From Bathynomus jamesi (taxonomy: Eukaryota > Arthropoda > Malacostraca > Isopoda > Cirolanidae): DNA of 64,000 bases. The DNA lies in assembly GCA_023014485.1 (NCBI GenBank), contig JAJOZX010009094.1, forward strand, positions 1 through 64,000, read 5' to 3'. The position numbers and the translations under genes are program-made. The notes under the pieces were generated by a model that was not told the origin of the DNA, ran no database searches, and was given only the letters and a program-made list of their open reading frames with translations. Shown in pieces: positions 46,440-58,443 of the stretch (position 1 is the stretch's first letter; each line of letters opens with the position of its first letter).

Positions 46440-46860
46440 CACTGGCGCGTCCTTTCTACTCGTTTGTTGAATGCGGCACTTACAGGGCGTCGTCTTATAG
46501 AGAGCTTTTTTGCAATTCAGTTTGGTTGTTTAGATACAAGATTGTTGCATCGTGCACTGTTGCAGGTTGTGTTGTTGTTGCGAGGTTTAGAAAGAAGACC
46601 ATAAATAGTGCCCCTTTTGTTTTTCTTAATTTTATGCTACTGAGGCCTGAGGTAGGCCCACATCGAATCAGCAACCTTGAGGTAGGACTTAATAGGACCT
46701 CCAAATCTGTAAGTTTGTTTTAGTCGAGCTTAACTTAGGCTACAAGTTAAAGTAGCCCCTCAGAGCTTGGCCGTTCAAGGCTCAACTGTGATTCTGAACC
46801 CAATGAAGATAGGGCCTAAATAAAATAACATGGTCCTTCGAACCGGATTCTAGACCAAGA
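46440..46860 (-). repeat. dispersed repeat, partner of 28190-28600
   Basis: Reverse complement shares GGCTACAAGTTAAAGTAGCC-region and GGCCGTTCAAGG strings with 28250-28300, in the same order along about 370 bp. Confidence 0.65.
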
Positions 46861-46936
46861 CTGAGTCAGTGACTATTTTTCGGCAAAGTTTTGAGTGTGC
46901 AAATTGTAGCCTAAGTTAGGCCTGGACGGGTTGAGC

Positions 46937-47609
46937 CAGGGGTGTGCTGCCAATTTCTTAACAACCGGTTCTGATACAGATAGGGGTGTAAATCGGCGAC
47001 CGCCAATGGCGCGAGTCATTAAGCTAGGGGGTCTAGGGTGAGCGGTAGCTCCCACATCGGGAAGCGAACGCATTTGAGCTTTTCCAAACAGCATTTTGTA
47101 ACATTTTGGCAGGAATTATGGTAAATTTTTACAAGTGTACATTACAGGCTTTGTAAATCAAAACTGTTTTTCTGATGGTTTTTGATGCGGTTTGAACGAA
47201 GGTTAATTTCATTCAAACAACATCAAAACCAATCGGAAAAATCCCTCAAAAGCCTGTAATGTACTCTTGTAAAAAAATACCAAAATTATTTAACATATTC
47301 TTTATACTCATTAATAACATAATTATCTAAAAATAAACTAATTTTTCATCAAAAAGTAAATAAATATTGAAACAATCACTGCTTGTGATACTACCTATAT
47401 TTTTCTATAAAATCCTGAAAAAAATGTAAAAAAAATTTAGATATAAATTTACCTTCTCAAGTTCTCAATCATGCTGTCTCATCCAAGAAGTTTCCATATA
47501 GCCAGTTCATTCTGCGATGGTTGAGTATCAACAAACAGTTCGGTGATCCAATCAAAATTTAACAACTGGTTCGGGTGGATTGGACTGAACCAGTCCCAGC
47601 ACATCCCTG
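46937..47609. mobile_element. 673-bp hAT-like MITE with internal fold-back
   Basis: Ends CAGGGGTGTGCTG and complement of CAGGGATGTGCTG. Perfect 8-bp duplication GGTTGAGC (46929-46936, 47610-47617). 47119-47285 is an imperfect inverted repeat with arms of ~80 bp sharing GTACATTACAGGCTTT. Confidence 0.85.
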
Positions 47610-48005
47610 GGTTGAGCAATTGAGTTAAGGTCCCAGGGTTAGGGTGGCCATTTCCAAATTTCCAAAAAGGAGGACACTGCGTATGTGGCCTTGTGGCCGT
47701 ATGTTAATATATAATATATATATATATTATATATATCCCCGCAAGGGGGTTCTAAGCTCGTGCTCTTGAGTGCTCTTTGTGCTCGTTTGTACGTGCTTGT
47801 TCCTGGAGGTTTCACGTGCGCCCTCCCGGCCCTAGCACCCAAGGATGATGGGGCTCGACCCTGCAGTCCTTGTCATCCTTGGTCTTTTTCCACTTCGACT
47901 GTCCCCTCCACCCTTTCTTTTTCCTCTGTCTTTCCTCTCACTTTTTCTTTGTTTTTCCGCTGAGATATGCCCTTTAAATAGAGGCGAATCGGTTCTTCCT
48001 GAACT

Positions 48006-48006
<1 letters not shown>

Positions 48007-48049
<43 letters not shown>

Positions 48050-48052
48050 TAT
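48007..48052. repeat. poly-A (about 27) followed by (TA)n
   Basis: Homopolymer then TA repeat. No retroposon was identified that would end here on the plus strand. Confidence 0.9.
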
Positions 48053-48127
48053 CGTAAAGAACGACGCTTGTATAGGAGAACATTCCGCGCAAGATGAGAA
48101 GAGAGAACGAACAAATGAAAAAATGAG

Positions 48128-48200
48128 GTAACCACCCGGGAATCGAACCCGGGATCTTCCGATTGCCGGTCAGATATGATAACCATTACACCACGGGCCT
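48128..48200 (-). tRNA. tRNA-like sequence or pseudo-tRNA
   Basis: Minus strand has an A box TGGTGTAATGG, a B box GGTTCGATTCC, an anticodon arm TCTGA/TCGGA around loop CCGGCAA (would read GGC, but position 33 is C rather than U), and a T arm CCGGG/CCCGG. The acceptor stem does not pair (AGGCCCG against GTGGTTA), so a functional tRNA is unlikely; a pseudogene or SINE head is more likely. Confidence 0.55.
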
Positions 48201-48246
48201 CACTCGAACAAATGCCGTAATTCTTCTACATACGCGCAGAAACCAA

Positions 48247-48963
48247 TGTGAAAAATGCTCTGTGTGAATTGGTCCACAATTAACCCACCCCTTATATCTC
48301 GTCTAACTATAGAGTAGATTAAGTCTAGCCTTGTAGGGGTCAGCCTAGAGATTCCGGAAATGGTCCAAAGCGGGCAGATAAATTGAGGTCCACAGTAGGA
48401 TTCCTCACCAAATTAGGTTAGGGCAATCTACCTTCACCTTTGTTAAGCTATGAGTTGATGCTAGGTCTTAGGCCACAATGTAGGCCTAATTTGTCTGACC
48501 GAGCTTAATTTAATGCATTTACTTCTAACTGGGTTAAAAACACAATTAGTCACTTACTGCTAGTTATTAGAGAGTCTCTTTTCCCCTTCTGTCTAATTGT
48601 AGAGAGCGTACTTGCTGGTGGGGATCTTTTTCGTTGTCTGTTTTTCTCCCTTCTCTCGTTCCGTCTTCTCGCCCCGTTCCTCGTTTTCGTTCTCCCTTGT
48701 TCTCTTTTTCGCGGGGCTTTTTCCACCAGCGTCCTCTTAGTTTTTCTTCGGTTGGTTGATCGGTAATGTATATCTATTACCGAGCACGCTCTTGTCACAC
48801 AGTATATAAATACTAGTGTGGAGAATAACTCTGGTGAGCAACCAATTGGTTTCATCCACCCAGTTATTGACATAAAAGGAATTTAATAATTGTTAGATTA
48901 ACTACCTACCTACTCAGTGAACCATTTTCGTTACCTCCCAACTACCTACTCATCAGTTTTCCA
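48247..48963 (-). repeat. 3' LTR of the BEL/Pao element (one boundary approximate)
   Basis: On the minus strand the LTR ends GCATTTTTCACA at 48247. Its start is placed at TGGAAAACTG (48963), after CCCGGGGCCCCCAGTATA. A TATA-like sequence lies at 48803-48812. The 48247-48654 part matches 62747-63154. Confidence 0.7.
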
Positions 48964-49202
48964 TATACTGGGGGCCCCGGGAGATAAAAATTTGGTGTCA
49001 TTGTCACCAATTTTTATGTCTGAGTGTAGACTAGCTAACTATTTGACTGTAAATGCCTGTTAATCTGATTAACAGTGACTATCCTCACCTTCTCATGGAG
49101 AAGGTGTAGCATTTAATTAGAAGAGAAAATATACATCCATAGGATGAAACTGTCTATGGTCTTTACCATAAGAAAAGAAAAAGTGAAAGTTAGAAGATAA
49201 AA

Positions 49203-50005
49203 TTACAATTCCCCAGCATCTATTTTTTGTTGTAAAACTAGTCGCGCCTTTAATGCTGTTTGTCGCTGAGGTCTTGTGTCTGTCAATGTTGTAGTAGGAT
49301 GCGTTACCACTCCTACTGTCAAAGGAATAGTTACTGGAAGTTCAGTGTCTCCAGTTGTTACTGTCAGTGGAGAAGGTTCTCCAAAGTCCATTGTTTTGGG
49401 TCCAGACTCTAAAGGGTACAAAAGAGAAATGTCTCTTGTTGTGTCACCCGTTGAAGTCCTTAATTTGACCACTCTTGTTACCCCGTCTGCCCCTGGTCTG
49501 AGTTCTAAAACTCTAGCCAGAGGCCAGTATTGTCTTGGAGTACTGTCATGTATGAGAACAAGGTCCCCTACCTTAATTGTGTCAGACCAATCCTTCTTAG
49601 TCATTTGTTTATGTCTCTCCCTTAGACCCATCAAGTACTCAGTTTTCCACTGTTTAATAAAATGAGCTTTAACTCTAGTTAAGTGTTGTAACTTAGTCTG
49701 GAGTTCATCGTGTCGTTGAGCCCAGTTTGGGTCTTCTGAAGAGTCTATATTGTAGTCCGGCAGGAGACTAACTTGTTCTCCCCGAATCAAATGATTTGGA
49801 GTTAATGGTTCCGGGTCATTAATGTTGTCACTCACATAAGTGAGTGGTCTATTGTTGATGATGTTCTCAATCTCAGCCAGGAGAGTGAGCAACTCAAATA
49901 AGTGTATCTGTTTTTTACCAATTGCTTTCTTCAAGCAATTCTTTACTGTTTGTATATTCCTCTCCCAGATAGAACCATACCAAGGAGAGGCAACTGGAAT
50001 ATACT
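49203..50005 (-). pseudogene. BEL/Pao integrase C-terminal part
   Basis: Continues the core broken by the hAT: IPVASPWYGSIWERNIQTVK (catalytic Glu in WER), NNRPLTYVSDN, LTPNHLIRG, then a C-terminal domain VGDLVLIHDSTPRQYWPLAR and VVKLRTSTGDTTRDISLLYP, typical of BEL/Pao integrases (DUF5641-type). This part has no stop until TAA at 49203. It is disabled only because the gene is split. Confidence 0.9.
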
Positions 50006-53000
50006 CAGTGGCGGATTTAGGGGGGGGCCGAGTAGGCCATGGCCTACGGCCCCGCGCCTGTGAGGGCCCCGCGCCCTCACATATAATTATAATGTTGGAT
50101 TCCACTATAAATAATACAATTGATTAATGATTAGTGATAATTATGGTATCACTCTCTTTGCTGGCGGGAGTTTAGTTCTATTCAGGCCGCTGTGGAGTGC
50201 ACATGTGAGTGTGTTTAGTGGTAAGTAATGGTAAAAGTCGTATCTCGAAAAAGTCGCCAGTCAATAAATGGGGATGGGGGAGTTTTAGTCAGCTTTATAA
50301 TAACATAAATAAGTTGAAAAATGTTAAATTAATGTAATTAATTTTTTATATGAAACGTACTTAGGCTAGGTTAGGTCAGTTTAGCTTAGATTTCATAATA
50401 AATACATTTTATACATATTTAAGGAAAAAGTCGCCACTGGTGGGGGCTGGCGACTTTTCCCATAAAGCGACTTTTTCACCCGAACAACTGTTTAGTGTCT
50501 GTATTTAATTAATTAATTAAACTGTATTAATTAATACTAAACCGAGGGTCAAGTGTAAATAGTTTGTTTTTTATGTTTTTATGTTTCAGGATAAGGCAGT
50601 GAGGCTGCACTGAGGCACAATGGAGAAATCAACAAGTCGTGATCGTGATCAAGGGAGGAAGTATAAAGCTGGCTCTGTTAAACGACAAGAAAAGGCAGAC
50701 GTAAACCAAAGAGTAAAAAAACTACCAAAAATAACTCAATGGTTGACATATCCAACAGTATCTGAATCTGCAAAATCACAAACTCAAACTGAATCCGGTC
50801 AAACTGAATCTGAATCAGTAGAGACACCAATTACGCCTGAAACAACTGGAGAAGCCACAACTAGTACTGAACCTAGTGTAGTTAGCGCAATTGAACCTGA
50901 ACACAGTGACAGTGAGGAGACACAAGAGGAAGTGAAAGTTATGAATACCGGTACTGAACAAGGATTTGAAACGGATCTTGGATTATGGCCTAAAATAATT
51001 ACTGAAAATGTGTGTGACTATTGGTTGAAAAAGGGAAGCGCAGAATGTCGACACTGTGATGGTGACTTCAAAGAGTCAGCTGTGAAAGAGCTAAACAGAA
51101 CCCGTCATTGTACAAAGACATTATTCACTCGAACTCATTCATTATCTGGCCAAGAAATTAATCTTAAATGGCTCTGTTACTCTAAAACAACTGGTAAAGT
51201 GTATTGTTTTGCTTGCAAGCTTATGTCAAAGGTGGAAAGCTCATTCACAACTGGCTTCAATGGTTGGAAGAACGCTAGGTATGTCATAGAATCTCACAGT
51301 AGGTCAGATCAGCACAGGAAAAGTATGGTCGAAATGATATATCGAAAGACTGCGGGTGCCCGTATTGACTCTAATCTAGTACAACAATATGGAAGTGAAT
51401 GCGAGTACTGGCAAGCAGTATTGAGGAGGTGTGTAGATGTTTTAAAGCTACTTTGCGAACGCGGGCTAGCCATTCGAGGTAAAGATGAAGTAATTGGATC
51501 AGTACACAATGGAAACTATCTTGGGATTCTAGAGCTGCTGAGCACATACGACAGTTTCTTGGCAGCACATATCAAGAAACACGCAAACAAAGGTAGTGGT
51601 CATACTTCCTACTTGTCCCATGTCATTTCTGAGGAAGTCATTGGAATAATGGCAGAAAAGGTTATGTCCTCAATAACAGATGAAGTAAAAACAGCAAAGT
51701 ACTTCTCAATTTCTGTTGACTCCACACCTGATATTTCACACATGGATCAACTTACTTTTACAATCCGCTATGTACTGCCTACTACAGGTCCAGTTGAAAG
51801 GTTTTTGCAGTTTATTCCCATGCTAAGCCACACTGGCAGAGATATTGCTACAACTGTTCTTGATTTTCTTAAAGAGAAGAACATTCCAGTTATCGACTGC
51901 CGAGGACAGTCCTATGACAATGCCAGCAACATGTCTGGTAAATATCTGGGGACCCAACAGATAATCAAGAATGAGTGTAGTGAAGCTGAGTACATACCAT
52001 GTATGGCTCATTCCTTAAACTTGGTGGCTAAGTGTGCTGCAGAAAGCTGTCCTGCTGCAGTGTCATTGTTTGCTCTGGTACAAAATATGTACTCCTTTCT
52101 TGTTGCATCTACTTATCGTTGGAGGAGACACCGTGAGGTACTAGAGACTAATAAAGATAAGAAGTTGAAAGTTGATAAAATACTTTCAGACACTCGTTGG
52201 TCAGCACGAGCAGATGCTGTAGCTGCTCTCAGTAGAGCACACAAAGAAAACATCATTGTTCTGGAAGAGTTATTCTCAGATCAGAATCAGCCAGCTGAAA
52301 CAAGAGCTGAAGCAAGTGGTCTTCTCAAAGGTTTGAAAAAACTTGAAACAGTGATTCTTCTTGAAGTTTGGGATACAGTATTGGAAAGGTTTCAGAGTAG
52401 CAGTATCCAGCTGCAAAAATCTGGGCTCTCCCTCAACACAGCTGTCACACTGCTAGAGTCTCTTTTACAATTTGCTAAAGACCTGAGATCCCAGTTCGAT
52501 GACTTTGAAGCAAAAGCTATGGCTAAGTGTGATCCCTGTGATGTGACGAGTAATGATGCATACTACGCCGACACGCAGCGTATTAGGAAGCGCAAGCGTC
52601 ACCACGATGAACTAGACTCCGCGGAGGATGTTATGCTGACAGGGAGAGACAAGTTTAGAGTGACTGCATTCTTGCCCATCATTGACAAGCTCTGTGCTGC
52701 CCTACAACAACGCATTGCTGCTTACAGCGACCTTCGAGAGAAATTTGGGTTTTTATCAGAAATCTCAAACAAAACGAACACTGAGCTTAAAGCATCTGCT
52801 GAAAAGCTTGTGTCTTCATATCCTAAGGACTTGGAGGCTGGATTGGAGTCGGAGCTTTTGCAGTTTGCACACCTTATGAAATCCATTCCAAGAGATTCAC
52901 CTGAAAGTGCTCCTTCATCAGGTGGTGCAAAGGCTGCAAAAAGTCCTGAACTAGAAATGTATGAGATAATTCACAGACATGACATGGTAGAAACATTTGC

Positions 53001-53647
53001 TAATGTTGAAATTGTATTACGACTCTATCTCTGCATGTTTGTCACAAACTGCACTAGCGATCATTCTCCAAGAGAAACTAGTCAAGAATATCTAAGAAAC
53101 ACCATGGGGCAGGACCGTTTGTCTTCACACCCTGTTGAGCATTGAGCATGAGAAATTAAGGGTGCTTGATTTTACTGATGTCATCAAACAGTTTGCAAGT
53201 AAGAAGGCTAGAAAAAAATCTTTTTTGACTGAGAAATAGTTAAGTGTACCGTACAAATTGCCTGCAATAAACAAAACCCACTCATTGCATCATTTGCATG
53301 TCAGTCAAGTGGTATTCTCTTTAGTTAATGGTGTATTATTATAGTTATTTTCTGTTAATGGTGTATTATTATAGTTATTTTTTATTGTTAAGCTTCAAAA
53401 AAACAAATGTGTAATGTTCAACTATGAAATGGTCATTTGGCTAATTAATTATCAATAAATTGAATATTGTTTAAAAAGTAAATTTATTTTAACGCTTCGC
53501 TCGCCCATTGATTTGAGAGCCCCGTAAGGTCACCACTGGGGGATGGGGGTGTAAATCTTCATTTCAGTTAATTAAGCTAGCTTTGCGTAGTTTGGGGCCC
53601 CGCACTCCAACCGGCCTAGGGCCCCGCGCACCTTAAATCCGCCACTG
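50006..53647 (+). mobile_element. hAT transposon inserted in BEL integrase
   Basis: Ends CAGTGGCGGATTTA and complement TTAAATCCGCCACTG. Perfect 8-bp duplication AATATACT (49998-50005, 53648-53655). Removing it restores the integrase reading WKYIPVASPWYG. Confidence 0.97.
50620..53239 (+). pseudogene. hAT transposase (ZMYM1/TTF-finger type), damaged at the C-terminus
   Basis: Starts MEKSTSRDRDQGRKYKAG at 50620, after a TTTCAG acceptor. TTF-type finger: YWLKKGSAECRHCDGDF, YCFACKLM. Catalytic region: ISVDSTPDISHMDQL and RGQSYDNASNMSGKYLG, then C.AHSLNL. The first ~795 codons are open. In the dimerisation region NCTSDHSPRETSQEYLR replaces the expected ERSFS.LKLVKN stretch, through two compensating frame changes near 53055-53090, and another indel near 53125 gives an early TGA (53143-53145) and moves SIEHEKLRVLDFTDVIKQ out of frame. 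It is a distant relative of the transposase at 30790-33477. Confidence 0.9.
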
Positions 53648-54092
53648 AATATACTTCCACTTTATGTTTGAATTTTGTATATATAATTGTGTGAGTTCGT
53701 TGCTTAACAAGTCGTTGATGACTTGTTCACCAGCCTTGAAATATGTAGCATTGTCAGTCCAAACTGTCTTGGGTACTGAATGTCGTGCACAGAATCTCTT
53801 AAAGACAGCAACAAAAGATTCTGCTGTAAGGTCCTCCACAACATCCAGGTAAACAGCTCGTGAGCCAGCACATGTAAACAGTACAATGTACATTTTTTGT
53901 TCAGTGTCAACCACCCCTACAGTCAATGCTCCTGTATAGTCAATGCCTACAGTCTCAAAGGGTCTGTTGAGAGTAACTCTCTCCTCTGGCAAAGCAGGAG
54001 GATTTGGTTTCCTATAGGGCCTAGCATGAATACGCCTACATGTGACACACTCACTCAGGACTGTTTTAACAGTGATCCTTCCCTTGGGTATC
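53648..54092 (-). pseudogene. BEL/Pao integrase finger and core N-terminal part
   Basis: From 54092: IPKGRITVKTVLSECVTCRR, PYRKPNPPALPEERVTLNRP, GIDYTGAL (first Asp), LFTCAGSRAVYLDVV, KTVWTDNATYFKAG (second Asp). Interrupted by gypsy G2 at the upstream side and by the hAT at the downstream side. Confidence 0.9.
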
Positions 54093-54514
54093 TGAGGTGA
54101 CGTGTATGTATATATATGTATATAGTCTAAAAGTCACTAAAGAGTAAATATCACTAAATCTAAGCTGAATGGCAAGACGAAGCCTTAAACGAACCAACGG
54201 GCTGTTCGTATTGCTTTGGTCTGGCCTAGACATGTTTTTTCCTATCTGACCTAATCTTTGGTGCTGAGTAAAATTAGGTGATGAATCTAAGGTAACAAAT
54301 CGGGTAGGAAGTTGTTCGTACTTAAGTATAGTTAGGGGTAATGTCTATAGCTTCTAAATTGGTAATGTAAGAGAGAGTTAGGTAGGCTGTTGTGGGACAC
54401 AGGAATAAAACGGTAGGCTTCAAGGAATACCTAATTCAACGCACCGGTAAGTGCTTTTGATTGTTTGCTAGAACCTAAGTAACCTAACTGGGGTGTCTAC
54501 CCCACGCTATCACA
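54093..54514 (+). repeat. LTR of G2, plus orientation
   Basis: Starts TGAGGTGACG, ends CGCTATCACA. Flanked by GTATC (54088-54092), the integration site in BEL. 422 bp. Confidence 0.9.
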
Positions 54515-54516
54515 TT

Positions 54517-54535
54517 TGGCGACGAGGATGGGATT
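54517..54535 (+). other. primer binding site of G2
   Basis: TGGCGACGAGGATGGGATT, complementary as I recall to the 3' end of serine tRNA (GCU anticodon) including CCA. G1 retains the first 11 bases. Confidence 0.75.
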
Positions 54536-54870
54536 TGGCTCATTTGGTTAAATTTTGTTCATTGGGTTAAATTTGGCTCATTGGGTTAATTTGGCTTATT
54601 GGGTTAATTTGGCTTATTGGGTTCAAGTGGTTGTTTGGAAAATTGGATGCAGACTAGTGGGTCGTCCGATTTGGTTTGTTTGTGTGGGGAAGCTACCGTA
54701 CTATAGCGTAGGTCCCGCCGCCCTAATTCTAAAACTAATTCCTACTCAGCCCTAACTCTAAAACTAATTCCTACTCAGCCCTAACTCTAAAACTAATTCT
54801 TACTCAGCCCTAACTCTAATACAATTCACTATTCAGCCCTAACTCTAATAAAATTCACTATTCAGTAACT
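54536..54870 (+). repeat. leader tandem repeats of G2
   Basis: First ~19-bp units built on GGCTCATTGGGTTAATTT (54535-54625), then ~28-bp units built on CCCTAACTCTAAAACTAAT (54720-54865), both between the primer site and gag. Confidence 0.85.
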
Positions 54871-54935
54871 AGACCAAATTTAAACCTAACCTAACCTACT
54901 TCACGTGAGTTGGTCTAATTCGGTTTTGCTCTAGC

Positions 54936-55735
54936 ATGTCGGTGATTGGCCATATAAGCCCCTACGAAGACAATGGGGAGGACTTCGAAGCTTATGCCAC
55001 TAGGGTGAGGTTGTTTTTCGAGGCAAATTCCATTCCGGATGCTAAGAAAGTACCTACCTTTTTAACTATAATAGGCCCTAAAACGTTTGGTTTAGTTATG
55101 GACCTAGTTTCTCCTAAAGCACCGGAAACTTGCACCTATAATGAATTGGTACAGGCCCTAACCGATCACTACAAACCCCGAGTAGTTCTCATCTATGAAC
55201 GTTTCAAATTTTATTCAAGGCATCAGACGGGAAATGAAAGCATTGCAGAGTTTGTTGCAGGAATAAAAAGCCATAGCCGTACGTGTAAATTTGGGGACAA
55301 ATTAGATGAAATGCTAAGAGATAGGTTTGTAATGGGTCTCAAAGAGGAGTCTACCCAGAGAGCCCTATTAGCCATACAGGACCTAACTTTTAGTCAGGCT
55401 GTAGAAATAGCTACGGCTAGAGAAGCAGCTGCTAAAGATGTTAGAGCTTTTTTGGAAATCATAGTAGTAAAGCCCAACACGTAAATAGCTTTAAATCTTC
55501 TAGGCCTGGCAGACCTAACGAGCCTACTAGACAGGCAAATAAAAGGTATGAGGCGAATACGACTAAGCCTACTAATTCTACTAAGCCTTCCAAGCCATGT
55601 ACAGGGTGTGGAAAACACCATTGGAAGAAAGATTGCCCTTTTAAAGAAGCAGTTTGCCGAAACTGTAGTAAAATAGGCCACATAGCTAAAGTGTGTTTTT
55701 CAAAGAAAACAAAGGGTGAAAATTCTAATTTTAAC
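54936..55735 (+). pseudogene. G2 gag, capsid region plus nucleocapsid, frameshifted
   Basis: MSVIGHISPYEDNGEDFEAY at 54936, then VPTFLTIIGPKTFGLV, RFKFYSRHQTGNESIAEF and EMLRDRFVMGLKEESTQ; the frame ends at 55484 after a one-base change in the T run near 55450. Two zinc knuckles follow in another frame: CTGCGKHHWKKDC and CRNCSKIGHIAKVC (about 55598-55700). The capsid part is better preserved than in G1. Confidence 0.88.
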
Positions 55736-55775
55736 ATTTCTAGTATAAATCCTCAAAAGGGAAATACTTCGAACA

Positions 55776-58018
55776 TTGGAGTGGAGTACCTATTCTATGA
55801 GCAGCAAAGTGGGAAAATACAGGCCCATATATTGTAGAGGTAGGCCTAATGGAATTACAGTTCCTCTAGAATTGGATACGGGTGCTGCCCGGACGGTCAT
55901 GTCCAAGGTAGTTTTTGATAAGATTTTCAAAAACACACCTAAACTACATGCATCTAAAACGATTTTGAAGAAGTACGGTGACATACAAATACCTATTTGT
56001 GGAGAAGCATACGTCACAGTTACACTTAACCAGAAAACTTTGTCTCATCCCTTAACCCTTTTAGTGGTGGATGAGCAAGGGCCTACTCTACTAGGCCGTG
56101 ATTGGATTGATGCTTTGGAAATGCCAATTGACAAAATCTTGCCAAGGGGTCAGGCAGATGTGCATACACTTTCATATCCATCTGACATAGACTCATTGTT
56201 AAGGGAGTTTTCTTCTATTTTTGGGCCTGAAGTAGGCAACCTAAAAGGCCATCAGGTCTGCATAGAAGTAGATCCTAATGTAACTCCGAAATTTTGTAAG
56301 GCTCGTTCAATTGCGCATGCACTGCGGGAGAAGGTAGATTTAGAAATTGACAGGCTGCTAAAAGATAAAATTATTGAACCAGTCACACACGCTAAGTGGG
56401 CTGCCCCAGTAGTTCCTGTACTAAAACCGGACAAGTCCGTGCGGTTATGCGGGGATTACCGTTTAACAGCAAATAGAGCCGTCCTTCTAGATTGCTATCC
56501 TATACCCAAGCCTGATGAATTATTTAGCTCTCTTGCTGGGGGAAAATATTTCACAAAACTCGATATGTCCCAAGCCTATGCTCAACTAAGTTTAGATGAA
56601 AACTCTAAAGAATTAACTATCATAAATACGCACCGAGGCCTATATAAGTACAATAGGCTATGCTATGGAATAGCATCGGCTCCAGGTATTTTTCAGAGGA
56701 CAATGGACCAAGTTCTAGGTCACATTCCAGGGGTACTTTGCTTTCTAGATGATGTCCTCATTTCAGGTTCGACTAAAAAAGAACACCTAACTAGATTAAC
56801 CACGGTTCTAAAAAGACTCCGGGATGCTGGACTTAAGCTAAAGAGAGAAAAGTGTTCATGGGTCACTAACGAGGTTTCATATTTAGGGTTCCGCATAGAT
56901 GCCTCAGGCATTCATCCAACGGTGGATAAACTAGAAGCAATAGAAAAGGCACCACCTCCACAAAACATCACACAGTTACAAGCTTATTTAGGTCTCCTAA
57001 ATTTTATAGGAAATTTTTGCCTAATGCATCGACTTTCCTTGAACCCCTAAATAAGCTATTACGATCTGGGGAACAGTGGAGATGGGAGAAAACTCAAAAG
57101 GAAGCATTTGAGGCTTCCAAGGACGTACTACTAAAGTCCACTCTCCTAGTGCATTATGATCCTAAACTTCCTCTCGTAGTTTCAGCAGACAGCAGTTCTT
57201 ATGGAATTGGGGCAGTGTTATCTCACCACATTGATGGTGTAGATAGGCCTATCTGTTTTGCTTCTAGAACACTAACTGAGACGGAAAGACGATATGCACA
57301 AGTGGAACGTGAAGCATTAGCCTTAGTATTTGCAGTAAAAAAATTTCATTTCTATCTATGGGGTCATGAATTTAAACTAATTACTGACCATAAGCCTCTT
57401 TTAGGTTTATTTTCACCTAATAAAAATATTCCAGTTATGGCCTCAGGTAGGATTCAACGATGGGCACTGATTCTACAAGCCTATAAATTTGACTTAGTAC
57501 ATCGGTCAGGTAAACTTCTAGGTACGGCTGATGCGCTAAGTAGGTTGCCCTTAGAAAATCCAAATGATTGTGTACCTATACCTACAGAATGGGTTCACTT
57601 GGTGGAGTTTTTGGAATCCACTCCAGTATCTGCAGTACAAATAGAGCAGTGGACAAAATCAGACCCTATTCTGTCTAGGGTCATCCATTTCTGCTCAGTT
57701 GGTTGGCCTACTAAGGTTGAGAGTGAATTACAGCCTTTTATTCAGCGTCAGTCTGGCCTCTCTATTCAAAATGGCTGTCTCTTATGGGGCCACAGAGTGA
57801 TTATTCCAAATAAAGGCAGGTCGAATTTAGTGAAGGAACTTCACGCTGAACACATGGGCGCAACAAAAATGAAAGAGCTGGCGAGAGCTTATTTCTGGTG
57901 GCCTGGTTTAGATGGAGAACTCGAATCATTGGTTCGTTCCTGTCAAAGCTGCCTAGAGAACAGAGACCTCCCAAGGAAAAGTCCACTTCATCCTTGGGAA
58001 TGGCCTACTATACCGTGG
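55776..58018 (+). pseudogene. G2 pol, plus half: protease, RT, RNase H, integrase N-terminus
   Basis: Protease ELDTGAARTVMS near 55875 and TLLGRDWIDAL near 56095. RT: FTKLDMSQAYAQLSLDE, active site FLDDVLISG near 56745. A one-base deletion near 57003 shifts the frame; coding continues from about 57017: SADSSSYGIGAVLSH (RNase H) and REALALVFAVKKFHFYLWG. Integrase HHCC finger: LHAEHMGATKMKELARAYFW and CQSC, then PWEWPTIPW, where the inverted LTR begins. The catalytic integrase core is absent from this half. Confidence 0.9.
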
Positions 58019-58427
58019 GGTAGACACCCCAGTTAGGTTACTTAGGTTCTAGCAAACAATCAAAAGCACTTACCGGTGCGTTGAATTAGGTATTCCTTGA
58101 AGCCTACCGGTTTATTCCTGTGTCCCACAACAGCCTACCTAACTCTCTCTTACATTACCAATTTAGAAGCTATAGACATTACCCCTAACTATACTTAAGT
58201 ACGAACAACTTCCTACCCGATTTGTTACCTTAGATTCATCACCTAATTTTACTCAGCACCAAAGATTAGGTCAGATAGGAAAAAACATGTCTAGGCCAGA
58301 CCAAAGCAATACGAACAGCCCGTTGGTTCGTTTAAGGCTTCGTCTTGCCATTCAGCTTAGATTTAGTGATATTTACTCTTTAGTGACTTTTAGACTATAT
58401 ACATATATATACATACACGTCACCTCA
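58010..58427 (-). repeat. LTR of G2, inverted, lacking its last ~9 bases
   Basis: Reverse complement of 54093-54514 with very few changes (for example AATAAACC versus AATAAAAC). Preceded on the minus strand by polypurine AGGGGAGGAG (58437-58428). Confidence 0.93.
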
Positions 58428-58443
58428 CTCCTCCCCTACAAGT

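Noticed and set aside
46338..46723. Frames of 88 and 114 codons around the G run
   Set aside because: They read through a homopolymer and a dispersed repeat and have no domain.
47639..48092. Frames near the poly-A (e.g. FFFFFFFF-containing)
   Set aside because: Low complexity, generated by homopolymer and TA repeats.
49276..49665. 129-codon plus-strand frame with VVGCVTTPTVKGIV
   Set aside because: Antisense shadow of the BEL integrase C-terminus.
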